From: Gloeocapsa sp. PCC 7428
GTDB lineage: Bacteria; Cyanobacteriota; Cyanobacteriia; Cyanobacteriales; Chroococcidiopsidaceae
Length of the DNA: 64,000 bases
NCBI RefSeq assembly: GCF_000317555.1
Contig: NC_019745.1
Coordinates: 806,001-870,000 of the forward strand
Reading direction: 5' to 3'
Below are positions 7,821 to 17,863 of the stretch, piece by piece. The notes beneath the pieces are model-generated. The model saw only the letters and a program-made list of their open reading frames with translations, searched no databases and was not told the DNA's origin. How positions within the stretch are numbered: position 1 is the stretch's first letter; each line of letters starts with the position of its first letter. The position numbers and the translations under genes were made by a program.

Positions 7821-9461
7821 CTACTCCCACTCAATCGTTCCTGGTGGCTTGGAAGTAATGTCGTAAACGACGCGATTCACGCCGCGAACTTCGTTGACAA
7901 TGCGGTTAGAAATCGTCTCTAATAAGTCATATGGAACCCGCGCCCAATCCGCAGTCATCCCATCTTCGCTGGAAACTAAACGTAAAACTATGGGATACGC
8001 ATAAGTACGCTGATCGCCCATCACGCCAACGCTACGAATTGGTAACAATACTGCAAACGCTTGCCACAGTTGATTGTAGATACCGTTACGGTTAATTTCC
8101 TGACGGACAATTAAATCGGCATCGCGTAAAATTTCTAAACGCTCTTCTGTCACTTCGCCTAAAATCCGAATGGCTAAGCCTGGACCTGGAAATGGCTGTC
8201 GTTGTACAATTTCATCAGGTAAACCAATTGAACGCCCAACTTTACGCACTTCATCTTTAAATAATTTCCGCAGTGGTTCGACAAGCTTAAAGCGTAAGTC
8301 TTTGGGTAAGCCGCCGACGTTATGGTGACTCTTGATTTTGACTGCGACACGTTCCCCCGTTTTCGGATCAACATTGGTATCCGCCGATTCAATCACATCA
8401 GGATACAAAGTTCCTTGGGCTAGATAATCAAAAGGTCCTAAGCGCTTGGAAGCATCTTCAAAGGCTTTAATAAATTCGTGTCCGATGCGGCGGCGTTTTT
8501 CTTCAGGATCGGTGACACCAGCGATCGCCGCCAAAAAGCGATCGCGCGCCTTAACATACTCCACTGGTATGTGAAACTGTTCTTGAAATAACTTGACTAA
8601 CCGTTCTGGCTCTAGCTTACGCATAAAGCCTTGGTCAATGAATACACACGTCAACTGATCGCCAATTGCTTTATGAAGTAAAAACGCTAACGTTGAAGAA
8701 TCGACACCACCAGAAAGCGCAAGTAAGACCCGCTTATCACCTACTTTGGCACGAATTTCGCGAATTGCTTCATCAACAAAAGCTTCCGTCGTCCACGTTG
8801 GTTCGCAGTCGCAAATGTGATAGACAAAATTCCGAATCAACGCCATTCCACCCAACGAATGCACAACTTCTGGATGAAACTGTACGCCATAAAGTTTTTT
8901 CTCGTGGTGCGCGATCGCTGCACAAGAAGTATTTTCTGTGTGTGCTAAAACCTCAAACCCTTCTGGCAATGCGGTACACGAGTCTCCGTGACTCATCCAC
9001 ATGATTGTGCCATCTTCGACGTTTGTCAGTAAATCAGTCGGATCGTCAATCAAAAGTGAGGCTTTGCCATACTCACCCCGTTCAGCACGCACGACATTTC
9101 CACCGAGTTGATTCACCATCAACTGCATTCCGTAACAAACACCCAGAATCGGAATACCCAACTCCCAAATTTGGGGATCGCATTGCGGAGCGCCGACGTC
9201 GTAGACTGAATTAGGTCCTCCTGAAAGGATAATTCCCTTAGGGTTGAGTTGCTGTAGTTGTTCAACAGTCGTGCGATAGGAAACCACCTCTGAATATACT
9301 TGCGTTTCCCGAATGCGACGGGCGATGAGTTCAGAGTATTGAGAGCCGAAGTCCAAGATGACGATCATTTGGCGATCCAGCTGCTTTGAAGTCGTTTGAG
9401 GCGGTGTTTGTGTCTGGATAGTCACAGATGGAGTCCCGATGGAGAAGGTTTGCAGCGGCAA
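7821..9461 (-). CDS. guaA: GMP synthase (glutamine-hydrolysing)
   Basis: GuaA converts XMP, ATP and glutamine to GMP, the last step of guanine nucleotide synthesis. Residues 33-225 form the class I glutamine amidotransferase domain with nucleophile Cys109 in 'GVCYGMQL' and His196/Glu198 in 'FHPEV'. Residues from about 240 form the ATP pyrophosphatase domain with the PP-loop 'SGGVDSS' at 250-256. The C-terminal dimerisation domain ends with the family's 'KPPGTIEWE'. Length (546) is normal, with a Thr/Gln-rich leader of about 30 residues before the amidotransferase domain; the leader makes the exact start slightly uncertain. The gene is a single transcription unit. Confidence 0.98.
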   Translation of the reverse strand: MPLQTFSIGTPSVTIQTQTPPQTTSKQLDRQMIVILDFGSQYSELIARRIRETQVYSEVVSYRTTVEQLQQLNPKGIILSGGPNSVYDVGAPQCDPQIWELGIPILGVCYGMQLMVNQLGGNVVRAERGEYGKASLLIDDPTDLLTNVEDGTIMWMSHGDSCTALPEGFEVLAHTENTSCAAIAHHEKKLYGVQFHPEVVHSLGGMALIRNFVYHICDCEPTWTTEAFVDEAIREIRAKVGDKRVLLALSGGVDSSTLAFLLHKAIGDQLTCVFIDQGFMRKLEPERLVKLFQEQFHIPVEYVKARDRFLAAIAGVTDPEEKRRRIGHEFIKAFEDASKRLGPFDYLAQGTLYPDVIESADTNVDPKTGERVAVKIKSHHNVGGLPKDLRFKLVEPLRKLFKDEVRKVGRSIGLPDEIVQRQPFPGPGLAIRILGEVTEERLEILRDADLIVRQEINRNGIYNQLWQAFAVLLPIRSVGVMGDQRTYAYPIVLRLVSSEDGMTADWARVPYDLLETISNRIVNEVRGVNRVVYDITSKPPGTIEWE

Positions 9462-9564
9462 AGGTTAAAAATTTCTATCTTGGTAGTACGTACTATTAAA
9501 CACCTACCAGGCGATAGATCCCTAAAAAGCTATTTATTGGTATTTAATATATATTTTTCTTAAG

Positions 9565-10671
9565 TTAACACAAATGGGCGAGCAAAGTGGAACCTATTTC
9601 ACTTTTGACGATGATTTGGCGATCGCGGTCAAATAATACTGAACCAACCTGAAGTTGGCGAGTGCTTTGCTTAAAAATATATTCTTGAGCGCGGCGATCA
9701 ATACTGTGGGCGATCGCACTATACACAGTATTTACCCAGTTGCTGCCTTCTTGTACGTCCACTTCTCGCAAATACTTCAGTGCAGCTTCTGCTGTGGAAC
9801 TTGTAAATAAAGTTTGTAGCACTGGTGTCGGTAAACCAACATTTGCTGCATACGCTGTGAGAATTTCCCGACGTCCATCTGCAAGGTGGTGATGTGTGTG
9901 AAAAATTCCTCCCGCAAGTTTCATTAGCTTACCGTGATAGCCAAAGAGTAAAATTGCGTCTACTTGTTGTACCGCAGCTTCCACAAGTAAAGGTCCAAGC
10001 CAATTCGCAGTTTTCACTAATCGCTTAGATTCAATTCCCATTTGTGTTGCTAAATCCAAGCCATTTTCCCCGATACAGAACACCAAACAATGAAAATGAC
10101 GTTTAGCTTGTAATTCCTCGCGAAAGGCTTCGAGTTGCCCAGGAGCGCTTAATGGTTGGGCAATTCCACTCGTTCCTAACAAAGAGAGTCCTTCAACAAC
10201 ACCAAACGCAGCATTCGACGTCCGCTCGGCTAATTGTCTTCCTTCAGGGAGAATAATCGTCACGGTGATTTTTTCGCCTGGTTGTAGCAACTGCGTTAAG
10301 TTCTCCTGGATCAATTGCTGTGCATAGCTATAAATCGCCGCTTCTCCTGTCGCACTCAGCTTGCCAATTCCTTCACCACCTTGGATGATGAGCGCTTGCC
10401 CTTCCTCGCGCGGTTCTACCAATGCCCAAATTGGCGTATTCCGAGTTAAATCAAGGTTATCACCAGGGTCGCTGCGCGTAATTGCCAACGCACCTTGCGC
10501 AATTCCTGAAACTTGTTCAATCGGAATTTCTACGGTTTCTGCGGGATGAATGAGATTGACGTCAACTGATGTTGTACCTTGCTTTTTGTGTAGCCAATGC
10601 AAAGCAGCGATCGCCGCCGCACAAGCAAACACCGGCAACGTGTATCCAGAACGAATTTCACCAGAATTCAT
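9565..10671 (-). CDS. cbiD: Cobalt-precorrin-5B (C1)-methyltransferase
   Basis: CbiD methylates C1 of the corrin ring during anaerobic-type cobalamin (pseudo-B12 in cyanobacteria) synthesis. The protein opens with the family signature 'SGYTLPVFACAAA', followed by 'SVDVNLIHPAETVEIP' and the glycine-rich 'IIQGGEGIGKLSATG' region, and carries the 'LLFGYHGKLMKLAGGIFHTH' block that is highly conserved in CbiD. Length (368 from the ATG at 10671; a TTG at 10677 is the alternative) is typical. No riboswitch is visible upstream in 10672-10883. It is separated from other cobalamin genes, as is usual in cyanobacteria. Confidence 0.95.
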   Translation of the reverse strand: MNSGEIRSGYTLPVFACAAAIAALHWLHKKQGTTSVDVNLIHPAETVEIPIEQVSGIAQGALAITRSDPGDNLDLTRNTPIWALVEPREEGQALIIQGGEGIGKLSATGEAAIYSYAQQLIQENLTQLLQPGEKITVTIILPEGRQLAERTSNAAFGVVEGLSLLGTSGIAQPLSAPGQLEAFREELQAKRHFHCLVFCIGENGLDLATQMGIESKRLVKTANWLGPLLVEAAVQQVDAILLFGYHGKLMKLAGGIFHTHHHLADGRREILTAYAANVGLPTPVLQTLFTSSTAEAALKYLREVDVQEGSNWVNTVYSAIAHSIDRRAQEYIFKQSTRQLQVGSVLFDRDRQIIVKSEIGSTLLAHLC

Positions 10672-10883
10672 AAACAATCACAACTAGCAGTGAGTAAGTA
10701 GAACTTTATTCCTAATTACCCTAACCTCTTCCTTTCTTCCAAAGATTTGTAATTGTAACCAACGACAGAGAGAATATTATCTTTATTTTTTGTTTCAATA
10801 GATTGAGAAACGTATCTTGCTACACTGCCTCTGTTGTGTAGTTGGCTAAGCCCAAAGCTGCTCTCAAACTTGGATAATGCCTA

Positions 10884-12350
10884 GTGGAAACCATCTCTCC
10901 TCCCACCATAGAAATTAGAGAACACCATCACGCGATAGCGGTATCACCCAGCGAACTACCGCCTAAAATTTCGCCGCAAGAAATTCGGACAAGCCTTAGA
11001 GCATCAACGATTGATGGAATCTTTGCAGCAATATTCTCTAGTATTACCAGTGGCGTCTTGCTCACCAATTTTCTTTTACAACTGGGGGCAAGTTCTGTAG
11101 AGATTGGGATGCTTTCGTCGATTCCGATGGTAGTCAATTTGCTACAGCCTTTAGGAGCTTACTTTGCCGACAGAACCACAAGTCGCCATAACTATTGCTT
11201 ATGTATTTTTGGCGTATCTCGGCTACTATGGTTAATTTTAGTTGTCGGAATTGGTTGGGTATGTTGGTCAGGAGCCAATCTACATCAACTTGTTAGCTGG
11301 ACGTTAGGCATGGTGCTAGTAACGCATATCCTGAATGCCTTAGGTGGTTCGTCGTGGGTAAGCTGGATGGCAGCGCTAGTTCCCCATCGCCTGCGCGGAC
11401 GTTACTTTGGCTTTCGTAACAGTGCCAGCAGCCTGACAACATTACTTAGCGTACCCATCTTTGGTTTTGCAGTTTCTGCATGGCCTCATAGCAGTATTCA
11501 AGGTTATGGCATCGTGCTGTTTTTAGGTATCGTGGCTGGATTAATTAGCATGGGATGCCAGTTTTTTATGGCAGATGTTAATCCGCTACAACCGAGAGAT
11601 GCTGCTTCGTATCGCGCTAAAGCAAAAGCGGCGGAGAATCTGAACGTTGTGGATGAAAGTTCGCGTTTACAAGTCAGTATTTTTCAAGATGCTAATTTTT
11701 TAAAGTTTTTACTTTACTTTGGCTTGTGGACGTTTGCAGTTAACTTGAGTGCGCCGTTTTTTAATTTGTATCTGTTAGATAATTTACATCTTAATTTAAG
11801 CTGGGTAACAACCTACACGAGTTTGACGGCAGGGGCGAACCTTGTGATGCTGGTATTGTGGGGCAAAATGGCAGATCGCATCGGCAATCGTCCTTTGCTG
11901 ATTCTTGTCGGTGTTTTAGCCGCAATTACACCTATATTCTGGTTGGGGGCTGGTAGTGATTCGCTGTCGCGCTGGATTTGGTTGCCCTTGATTCATATTT
12001 TTAGTGGTGGAACTTGGGCAGCAATTGATTTATGTAGCAATAATATTCAAATGGAAGTTGCTCCTGTCGAACACCCGTCAAAATACTTTGCGATCGCAGC
12101 AGCAATATCTGGTGTTTGTGGCGCTTTTGGCACAACTACAGGCGGCTTTCTCGCCCAACTGTCGATCATTGGTGGTTTACCTGGCTTATTTGCGCTTTCG
12201 GTTATCGTCCGGTTAATCGCGCTCTTGCCACTTGTTTTTGTCCGCGAACCACGCAGTCAATCAGTTCTCAAGATTCTGCGCAACTTGCTTCCCTTTCAAC
12301 CGCAACTCGCACCTGTTCCTGTTGGAGAAATTGGCGATCGTTCAGAATAA
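10884..12350 (+). CDS. MFS transporter
   Basis: This 488-residue integral membrane protein belongs to the major facilitator superfamily. About twelve hydrophobic segments can be followed from residue 45 to residue 460. 'GAYFADRTTSRHNYC' after helix 2 and 'WGKMADRIGNRP' in the second half are the two loop-2/3 MFS motifs. 'GRYFGFRNSASSL' is typical of the subfamily with a 'RGRYFG' motif found in many uncharacterised bacterial members. The start is GTG at 10884. The C-terminus is a short cytoplasmic tail. The substrate is unknown; adjacency to moaA and cbiD is not informative because of a 137-base low-complexity spacer after it. Confidence 0.85.
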   Translation: METISPPTIEIREHHHAIAVSPSELPPKISPQEIRTSLRASTIDGIFAAIFSSITSGVLLTNFLLQLGASSVEIGMLSSIPMVVNLLQPLGAYFADRTTSRHNYCLCIFGVSRLLWLILVVGIGWVCWSGANLHQLVSWTLGMVLVTHILNALGGSSWVSWMAALVPHRLRGRYFGFRNSASSLTTLLSVPIFGFAVSAWPHSSIQGYGIVLFLGIVAGLISMGCQFFMADVNPLQPRDAASYRAKAKAAENLNVVDESSRLQVSIFQDANFLKFLLYFGLWTFAVNLSAPFFNLYLLDNLHLNLSWVTTYTSLTAGANLVMLVLWGKMADRIGNRPLLILVGVLAAITPIFWLGAGSDSLSRWIWLPLIHIFSGGTWAAIDLCSNNIQMEVAPVEHPSKYFAIAAAISGVCGAFGTTTGGFLAQLSIIGGLPGLFALSVIVRLIALLPLVFVREPRSQSVLKILRNLLPFQPQLAPVPVGEIGDRSE

Positions 12351-12487
12351 GAATTAGGAGTCAGGCGAATAAGATCTGAGCAAGCTAAAGGAAAGAGGAT
12401 AGGCGGGTAGGCAGGAAAAATAGCATTTTCGTCTCTCCCACACTCTCACACTCCTACTCTTCCACTATCAACTAGCCACTAATCATT

Positions 12488-13474
12488 ATGAATGCAGTAG
12501 ACTACCTCCGGATCAGCTTAATCGACCGCTGTAACTTCCGGTGTCAGTACTGTATGCCGGAAGGTGCTGAGTTAGATTATATTTTGCGGCAACAGCTATT
12601 AACTGATGCAGAACTACTCAGCTTAATTGAAGAAGTCTTTATTCCCGTTGGCTTTACGCGGTTTCGGTTAACGGGCGGCGAACCGTTACTGCGTCCTGGG
12701 GTCATTGAAATTGTCCGCGCGATCGCTGCTTTTCCTCAAACTCAAGACCTGGCGATGACCACTAATGGTTTTTTGCTCGCGGGTATGGCACAAGCGCTTT
12801 ACGATGTCGGACTGCGGCGGATTAATATTAGTCTAGATTCGCTCGATCCTGACACTTTTAACCAAATTATTGGCAATCGCAGTCGTTCGCGCTGGCAACA
12901 AGTTTGGCAAGGTATTCAAAGTGCGTATCAAGTTGGTTTTGATCCTTTAAAACTGAATGTCGTGGTCATTCCTGGTGTGAATGACCACGAAGTTCTCGAC
13001 CTTGCTGCCTTAACGATTGACCGTGAATGGCACGTCCGCTTTATTGAATTTATGCCAATTGGCAATTCGCAACTTTTTGGCGATCGCGGCTGGATTGCTT
13101 CCGAAGAACTCCGCCAACGCATTCGCGATTCGTTCGGCTTGACAGAATCGCAAGTACGTGGTAGTGGACCTGCGGATGTCTTTCAGATTCCTGGGGCGAA
13201 AGGGACGTTGGGATTTATTAGTCAGATGTCCGAATGTTTTTGCGATCGCTGCAACCGGATGCGGCTTTCTGCCGATGGCTGGTTACGTCCGTGCCTACTC
13301 AATGAAGGTCATCAAATCGACCTCAAAACGCCCTTACGCGCTGGTGCTGACATGGCACAGTTACGCAAAGAAGTACGTCAACTGCTCGCAATTAAACCTG
13401 AAATCAACTTTAAACAACGCGAATCAGGAACAACTGGCGCATACAGCCGCACAATGTCACAAATTGGAGGTTAA
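12488..13474 (+). CDS. moaA: GTP 3',8-cyclase (molybdenum cofactor biosynthesis protein A)
   Basis: MoaA is the radical-SAM enzyme that, with MoaC, converts GTP to cyclic pyranopterin monophosphate at the start of molybdenum cofactor synthesis. The N-terminal cluster is formed by Cys15, Cys19 and Cys22 ('[14 protein letters not shown]'). The C-terminal cluster that binds GTP is 'CDRC' followed 13 residues later by Cys in 'LRPCLLNEG'. '[12 protein letters not shown]' is the SAM-binding GGE motif. The protein ends in Gly-Gly, the catalytically important MoaA tail. Length (328) is normal. No moaC or other cofactor gene is adjacent in this window. Confidence 0.97.
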   Translation: MNAVDYLRISLIDRCNFRCQYCMPEGAELDYILRQQLLTDAELLSLIEEVFIPVGFTRFRLTGGEPLLRPGVIEIVRAIAAFPQTQDLAMTTNGFLLAGMAQALYDVGLRRINISLDSLDPDTFNQIIGNRSRSRWQQVWQGIQSAYQVGFDPLKLNVVVIPGVNDHEVLDLAALTIDREWHVRFIEFMPIGNSQLFGDRGWIASEELRQRIRDSFGLTESQVRGSGPADVFQIPGAKGTLGFISQMSECFCDRCNRMRLSADGWLRPCLLNEGHQIDLKTPLRAGADMAQLRKEVRQLLAIKPEINFKQRESGTTGAYSRTMSQIGG

Positions 13475-13514
13475 TTCAATTTCAGATTTTGGATTGACTG
13501 CGATTATTGAAAAC

Positions 13515-13628
13515 CTAGCGGTTGAAACCGCAGTTATCAAACAAAACCTACCTTCGTAGGTTTATAAAAAGATTCTTTAGTCCGCGAAGGTGGACTTAGC
13601 CTGTTAAGCCGCAACTTTACTCGCTAGG
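13515..13628. repeat. Dispersed hairpin repeat, family R1 (copy 1)
   Basis: Between moaA and rpsD lies a chain of small palindromes: 'gcggttgaaaccgc', 'cctaccttcgtagg' and 'gtccgcgaaggtggac', followed by 'agcgagtaaag'-like sequence in inverse order. The same units recur near 33283, 41386, 52197 and 54949. Several could fold in RNA and may act as terminators for the converging genes. Confidence 0.7.
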
Positions 13629-13633
13629 CTAAT

Positions 13634-13654
13634 AATCCAAAATCCAAAATCCAA
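13634..13654. repeat. Tandem heptamer repeat (AATCCAA x3)
   Basis: Three exact copies of AATCCAA lie head to tail directly after the rpsD stop region, followed by AATC. This is a short tandemly repeated repetitive (STRR) sequence of the type common in cyanobacterial spacers. Confidence 0.85.
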
Positions 13655-13659
13655 AATCG

Positions 13660-14268
13660 TTATGCTTGTCGTGAGTAGTACTCAACGACCAACAATTCGT
13701 TAACTTGTAGCGCCACCCACTCGCGCTCAACCAAACTATTCACTCTACCTTCGAGCTTGTTTTTATCAAACTCTAAATGGCTAGGAAGGTTCGCAAGTCC
13801 TGGATATTGTAGATTATTTTCTACTAACTTACGTGAAGCTTCGCGGTCTCTGACTTTAATCTCGTCGCCAGGACGACACTGATAACTTGCAATATCGACA
13901 ACTCGACCGTTAACTGTGATATGACCGTGATTCACTAATTGCCGTGCAGCAGGAATCGTCGGAGCCATTCCCATACGGAAAACGGTGTTATCCAGCCGCA
14001 TTTCTAATAGTTGCAATAGAACTTGTCCTGTTGAGCCAGTCACGCGTCTAGCACGGCGGACGTAACGTAACAACTGCTTTTCGGTCAAACCGTAGTTAAA
14101 ACGCAGCTTCTGCTTCTCTTCTAGACGAACAGCATATTCAGAACGCTTCTTACGGTTTTGTCCGTGCTGTCCTGGTGGATATGAGCGACGAGCGCTTTTA
14201 CGAGTTAATCCTGGTAACTCTCCTAAGCGGCGAACAACTCTTAATCTTGGTCCTCTGTATCGGGACAT
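13660..14268 (-). CDS. rpsD: 30S ribosomal protein S4
   Basis: S4 is a primary 16S rRNA-binding protein that nucleates assembly of the small-subunit body and represses its own operon in some bacteria. The 202-residue protein begins '[20 protein letters not shown]', the cyanobacterial/plastid form lacking the zinc-binding cysteines. It holds the S4 RNA-binding domain ('[20 protein letters not shown]', '[17 protein letters not shown]') at residues 90-150. It ends with '[11 protein letters not shown]'. In cyanobacteria rpsD is usually a single gene outside the main ribosomal operons, as here. The 174-base spacer up to 14442 must hold the promoter. Confidence 0.98.
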   Translation of the reverse strand: MSRYRGPRLRVVRRLGELPGLTRKSARRSYPPGQHGQNRKKRSEYAVRLEEKQKLRFNYGLTEKQLLRYVRRARRVTGSTGQVLLQLLEMRLDNTVFRMGMAPTIPAARQLVNHGHITVNGRVVDIASYQCRPGDEIKVRDREASRKLVENNLQYPGLANLPSHLEFDKNKLEGRVNSLVEREWVALQVNELLVVEYYSRQA

Positions 14269-14442
14269 GGGTTCCTCTTTACTACCTTGTCAAACTTCTC
14301 CCAAATTGACCATTATAAATCTGTAATAATCATATTGGCAAAATTAAGAGTCAATTAAACTCCATCAAATGCTCATCTGGGCTTTAATATAGCGGAAAAT
14401 AAAATTTTATCGCTTTGAAATACTAATTCAAGTGAAGGTGAT

Positions 14443-15054
14443 ATGGCAATAGAAAAAAAGCGTATTCGTGTCGCTGCTACTCCTTTAGCTGTTGCAGCAC
14501 TCGTCATGTCTACTGTTCCTAGCGCTACGGCAACAATTACAACTTCTTACCGCAATAGCTTTCGTGTTTGTACAGCCCGTCTTTTGAGTGTTGGTATTAC
14601 CGATATTGCCGCAGCTAACGCTTGTGCCGCAGCACTCAATCCGCGATCGCTATCGAGTTGTGTTTTAAGCATTGATCAGCGCACAGAAATTGCCGCAACC
14701 GATGCACTGGCAACGTGTAGACAAGTACGCCGTCAAGATGATTTAGCCACTTGTGTCGTCGGAATCAGCCAAACGAGCGAACAACAACCGGCGAATGTTT
14801 TAGATTACTGCGGTCGTAGCTTATTGCCAGTACGCTTTGCTGAATGCGTTGTTGGTTTGCGCAGCGAAATTAATTTTACGCCTGTTCAAGCGATGGATAG
14901 CTGTATCGATGCTAGCGATCCGATAGGAAATCTTTCTCCTACGTTTATCCCAGAAGGGCAAACACCTGCAATTCAAACAACTCCCGAACCCGTCAGCCCA
15001 GTACCACCAGAGGCTCAGCCTTCTCCACCACCGACGACGCCAGTGACTCCGTGA
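14443..15054 (+). CDS. Secreted protein with a 31-residue paired-cysteine repeat
   Basis: This 203-residue protein has a signal peptide (residues 8-30, 'PLAVAALVMSTVPSATA') and a Pro-rich tail from residue 165. Between them eight cysteines lie at 43, 61, 73, 92, 104, 123, 135 and 154. From 61 onward spacing alternates exactly 12, 19, 12, 19, 12, 19, giving a 31-residue unit C-X11-C-[VI]-X2-[IL]. The first cysteine is one residue out of phase. Such regular pairs suggest a disulphide-linked helical repeat in the periplasm or outside the cell. I do not recognise a named family or function. It stands alone downstream of rpsD on the opposite strand. Confidence 0.8.
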   Translation: MAIEKKRIRVAATPLAVAALVMSTVPSATATITTSYRNSFRVCTARLLSVGITDIAAANACAAALNPRSLSSCVLSIDQRTEIAATDALATCRQVRRQDDLATCVVGISQTSEQQPANVLDYCGRSLLPVRFAECVVGLRSEINFTPVQAMDSCIDASDPIGNLSPTFIPEGQTPAIQTTPEPVSPVPPEAQPSPPPTTPVTP

Positions 15055-15300
15055 GTTAGAGCAGGGGAACAGAGGTGCAAGGGAGAATATTTTTTCTGCT
15101 AGTTATAGCCCTAGTCAAAAGAGTTAGGACAATATAAAAGCTCGTCGTGATTTCCCTGAACCCTGACCTCTGATCTCTGACCCCTACTATAAACTGACAA
15201 GCTCTACCTCAGGAATGAGCATAAGTTGTAGTGCGACAGTGATAATAAATACCAAAAAGCCTTTAGCTGTACGATTTGCGCTCTTGGTTATGGCAAGGAC

Positions 15301-16521
15301 TTGAAGGAGGATATTATTACTACACAACTTTCACTCAGCGTTATCCCTGATAGTTGGCACGAGCCAGCAATTGCAGAAATTTTATCGCGGGTTGTCGATA
15401 TCGCTGATTTTGCATTTGCTAACGCTGCGACGGTAGATTGTCATGGAGCCTTTCCCGCAAAGGAATTTGAACTCATTGCGCAAGCAAAACTCTTGAGCGC
15501 ACCATTACCTCGCGAATTAGGCGGGTTAGGGTTAGGGATACAAGCAGGTGGAACGCTACCTTTATTGCTGTTACTTAAACAATTAGGTCGCGGTAATTTA
15601 TCTGTTGGACGCGTTTATGAAGGTCATGTTAATGCGCTACAACTGATTAACACGTTTGGCACTCCCGAACAAATTGAGGCTTTTGCGGAAGCCGCACGCG
15701 ATCGCCATAAAATCTTTGGTGTCTGGAATGCTGAAGCCGCTGATGGTGTCAAAGTGATTCCGTTAGACAATGGCAATTATCGGCTAGAAGGCTCGAAAAC
15801 TTTTGCTTCGGGTTGTGGTTTTGTCGAACGTCCATTTGTGAATGGAACGCTACCTGATGGTAGTTGGCAAATGTGTATTGTGCCGATGGACGAAGTTGAA
15901 ACAGTTGTCGATCCTGCATGGTGGCAACCTTCAGGAATGCGCGCATCGGCAAGTTACAAAGTAGACTTTACAGGTGTGGAACTTGCTCCACTGTACGTTA
16001 TCGGCAATCCTGGCGATTACTTCCGTCAACCCTGGCTAACAGGCGGTGTGATTCGCTTTGCGGCGGTGCAACTTGGTGGTGCAGAAGCGTTGTTTAATTT
16101 AACGCGGGAATATTTACAGTCACTCAATCGGACGCCAGATCCTTATCAAGAAGAACGTTTAGGAAAAATGGCGATCGCTATCGAAAGTGGGCATCTTTGG
16201 CTACGCGGTGCAGCAACTTTAGTCGATGAGTACGCGCCAGTATTTGGTGGTTATGCGGCTGAAGTCCATCCCCAAGCCAGCAAAATTGTTGCCTATGGCA
16301 ATATGGTACGCACCGCGATCGAGCAAATTTGTATGGATGTGATGCAGTTATGCGAACGCTGTGTTGGTACTCGCGGCTTACTCCCGCCAAATCCAATAGA
16401 ACGCGTTATTCGTGACTTGACGTTGTACCTACGCCAACCCGCATTTGATGCGGCGATCGCCAATGTCGGGCAATACGCGTTAGGAAGTGAGGAACCTGCA
16501 AGTTCGCTGTGGATGCTATGA
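15301..16521 (+). CDS. Acyl-CoA dehydrogenase-like flavoprotein
   Basis: This 406-residue protein has the acyl-CoA dehydrogenase fold: an N-terminal helical domain, the mid beta-domain ('FGVWNAEAADGVKVIP', 'GSKTFASGCGFVERPFV') and a C-terminal four-helix domain. Fatty-acid beta-oxidation is generally absent in cyanobacteria, so a specialised acyl or amino-sugar substrate is more likely. No ATG exists at the 5' end. The TTG at 15301 is used, but an AAGGAGG-like site sits just inside it, so the true start may be slightly downstream. It is followed by a PIG-L deacetylase gene with an ATGA overlap, so the two are surely co-translated. Confidence 0.85.
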   Translation: MKEDIITTQLSLSVIPDSWHEPAIAEILSRVVDIADFAFANAATVDCHGAFPAKEFELIAQAKLLSAPLPRELGGLGLGIQAGGTLPLLLLLKQLGRGNLSVGRVYEGHVNALQLINTFGTPEQIEAFAEAARDRHKIFGVWNAEAADGVKVIPLDNGNYRLEGSKTFASGCGFVERPFVNGTLPDGSWQMCIVPMDEVETVVDPAWWQPSGMRASASYKVDFTGVELAPLYVIGNPGDYFRQPWLTGGVIRFAAVQLGGAEALFNLTREYLQSLNRTPDPYQEERLGKMAIAIESGHLWLRGAATLVDEYAPVFGGYAAEVHPQASKIVAYGNMVRTAIEQICMDVMQLCERCVGTRGLLPPNPIERVIRDLTLYLRQPAFDAAIANVGQYALGSEEPASSLWML

Positions 16522-17267
16522 CTCAGATTGTGTCGCAAACGTTATTAGCTCCAGAGCAAATACCACTCTATCCCGCAAGTGCGATCGCTGATTTTGGTTC
16601 GACGCTGATTGTTGCGCCGCATCCTGATGATGAATCGCTTGGATGTGGTGGGGCGATCGCTTTATTACAGCAGCTTGGCGTCCCCGTAGAGGCGCTTGTT
16701 ATCAGTGATGGGACTCAATCGCATCCTAACTCGCGTTGCTACCCTGCACCCGCCTTAAGAGACTTACGTGAAAGTGAAACTCGCGCTGCACTCGCGGTGC
16801 TTGGCGATCAAGTCGCAGTGACATTTTTCCGCCTTCAAGATGGTGCTGTTCCTAATCGAAATAGCGCTGATTTTAATTTTGCGGTGACTCGCCTGCGAGA
16901 CTACCTATCCAGCCGTGATGTACAAACAATCTTTCTACCTTGGCGATTTGATCCGCACCCCGATCACCGTGCGACTTGGGAACTACTCACAACCGCAATT
17001 GACACGGCAAACTTATCACTGCGGCAAATTGAATATCTAATTTGGGATTGGGACCCTTTACAACGCAAAGATAGCAATTTACCCCCAAATATTAAGCCGT
17101 GGCGGTTGGATATCGGTACAGTCGTCGATTTAAAACAACAGGCGATCGCGGCATATCGTTCGCAAACAACTGATTTAATCGACGATGACCCAGAGGGTTT
17201 TCGTTTAACACCAGAAATGCTGGCAAACTTTGCCCATCCTTGGGAACTTTACTTGGAGCAAGCTTGA
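16518..17267 (+). CDS. PIG-L family deacetylase
   Basis: This 249-residue protein belongs to the PIG-L/MshB/BshB zinc-dependent N-deacetylases, which remove acetyl groups from N-acetylglucosaminyl lipids or pseudo-disaccharides. The zinc site is 'VAPHPDDESLGCGGA' (His-Pro-Asp-Asp) with the later histidine in 'PWRFDPHPDHRAT'. The ATG at 16518 overlaps the preceding stop (ATGA); another in-frame ATG at 16509 is possible. Its end overlaps the start of the next gene by one base (TGATG). Together with the flanking dehydrogenase-like protein, methyltransferase and glycosyltransferase it suggests modification of an amino-sugar-containing glycoconjugate. The substrate is inferred only by family. Confidence 0.9.
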   Translation: MTQIVSQTLLAPEQIPLYPASAIADFGSTLIVAPHPDDESLGCGGAIALLQQLGVPVEALVISDGTQSHPNSRCYPAPALRDLRESETRAALAVLGDQVAVTFFRLQDGAVPNRNSADFNFAVTRLRDYLSSRDVQTIFLPWRFDPHPDHRATWELLTTAIDTANLSLRQIEYLIWDWDPLQRKDSNLPPNIKPWRLDIGTVVDLKQQAIAAYRSQTTDLIDDDPEGFRLTPEMLANFAHPWELYLEQA

Positions 17268-17863
17268 TGAATCAACCAAAGCCACCTATGGAGTCACTGC
17301 AACCTCAATATTTTAACGATCTCTATACTGCTGATGAAGATCCTTGGCAGTTTGAGACGAGCGAATATGAGGCGAATAAATACGCAAATACTCTAGCCAC
17401 GCTACCAAAACAACGCTACCGCTCTGCGCTCGAAATTGGTTGTTCGATTGGTGTTCTGACTTCGCGTTTAGCCGAACGTTGCGATTCACTGTTTTCTATT
17501 GATGCATCGGAAGTTGCTTTGAATCGCGCCATGAAGCGCTGTCAGCATCAACCTCATGTTAAGTTTCAACTGATGCAAGTGCCACTTGATTACCCGCAAG
17601 CAACTTTTGATTTAACTTTAGTTTCCGAAGTTGGTTATTACTTATCGTGGGATGATTTAAGAAAAGCGCAAAAACTGATCCTAGAGCATCTAGAATCAGG
17701 AGGGCATTTGCTGCTTGTCCACTGGACGCTATATGCCGAAGATTACCCCTTGTGGGGCGATGAAGTTCACGATTCGTTTATGGAACTAACCGATTCGCAC
17801 TTGCGGCATTTGCACGGACAGCGGGAAGATCAATATCGGCTTGACTTGTTCGAGCGAGTTTAG
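17267..17863 (+). CDS. NodS-like SAM-dependent methyltransferase
   Basis: This 198-residue methyltransferase resembles NodS, the N-methyltransferase of de-N-acetylated chitooligosaccharides. The N-terminal 'YFNDLYTADEDPWQFETSEY' is the signature of that group. Motif I is 'ALEIGCSIGVLTSRLAERC', and 'LVSEVGYYLSWDDL' follows as motif IV. In Nod-factor synthesis NodB deacetylates and NodS methylates, and here a PIG-L deacetylase directly precedes it, so a similar deacetylate-then-methylate logic can be inferred. The start ATG at 17267 overlaps the previous stop. Its last 78 bases overlap the 3' end of the convergent glycosyltransferase gene. Confidence 0.88.
   Translation: MNQPKPPMESLQPQYFNDLYTADEDPWQFETSEYEANKYANTLATLPKQRYRSALEIGCSIGVLTSRLAERCDSLFSIDASEVALNRAMKRCQHQPHVKFQLMQVPLDYPQATFDLTLVSEVGYYLSWDDLRKAQKLILEHLESGGHLLLVHWTLYAEDYPLWGDEVHDSFMELTDSHLRHLHGQREDQYRLDLFERV

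Noticed and set aside
10672-10883. Cobalamin riboswitch upstream of cbiD
   Set aside because: No B12-box-like sequence was found in the spacer on the minus strand.
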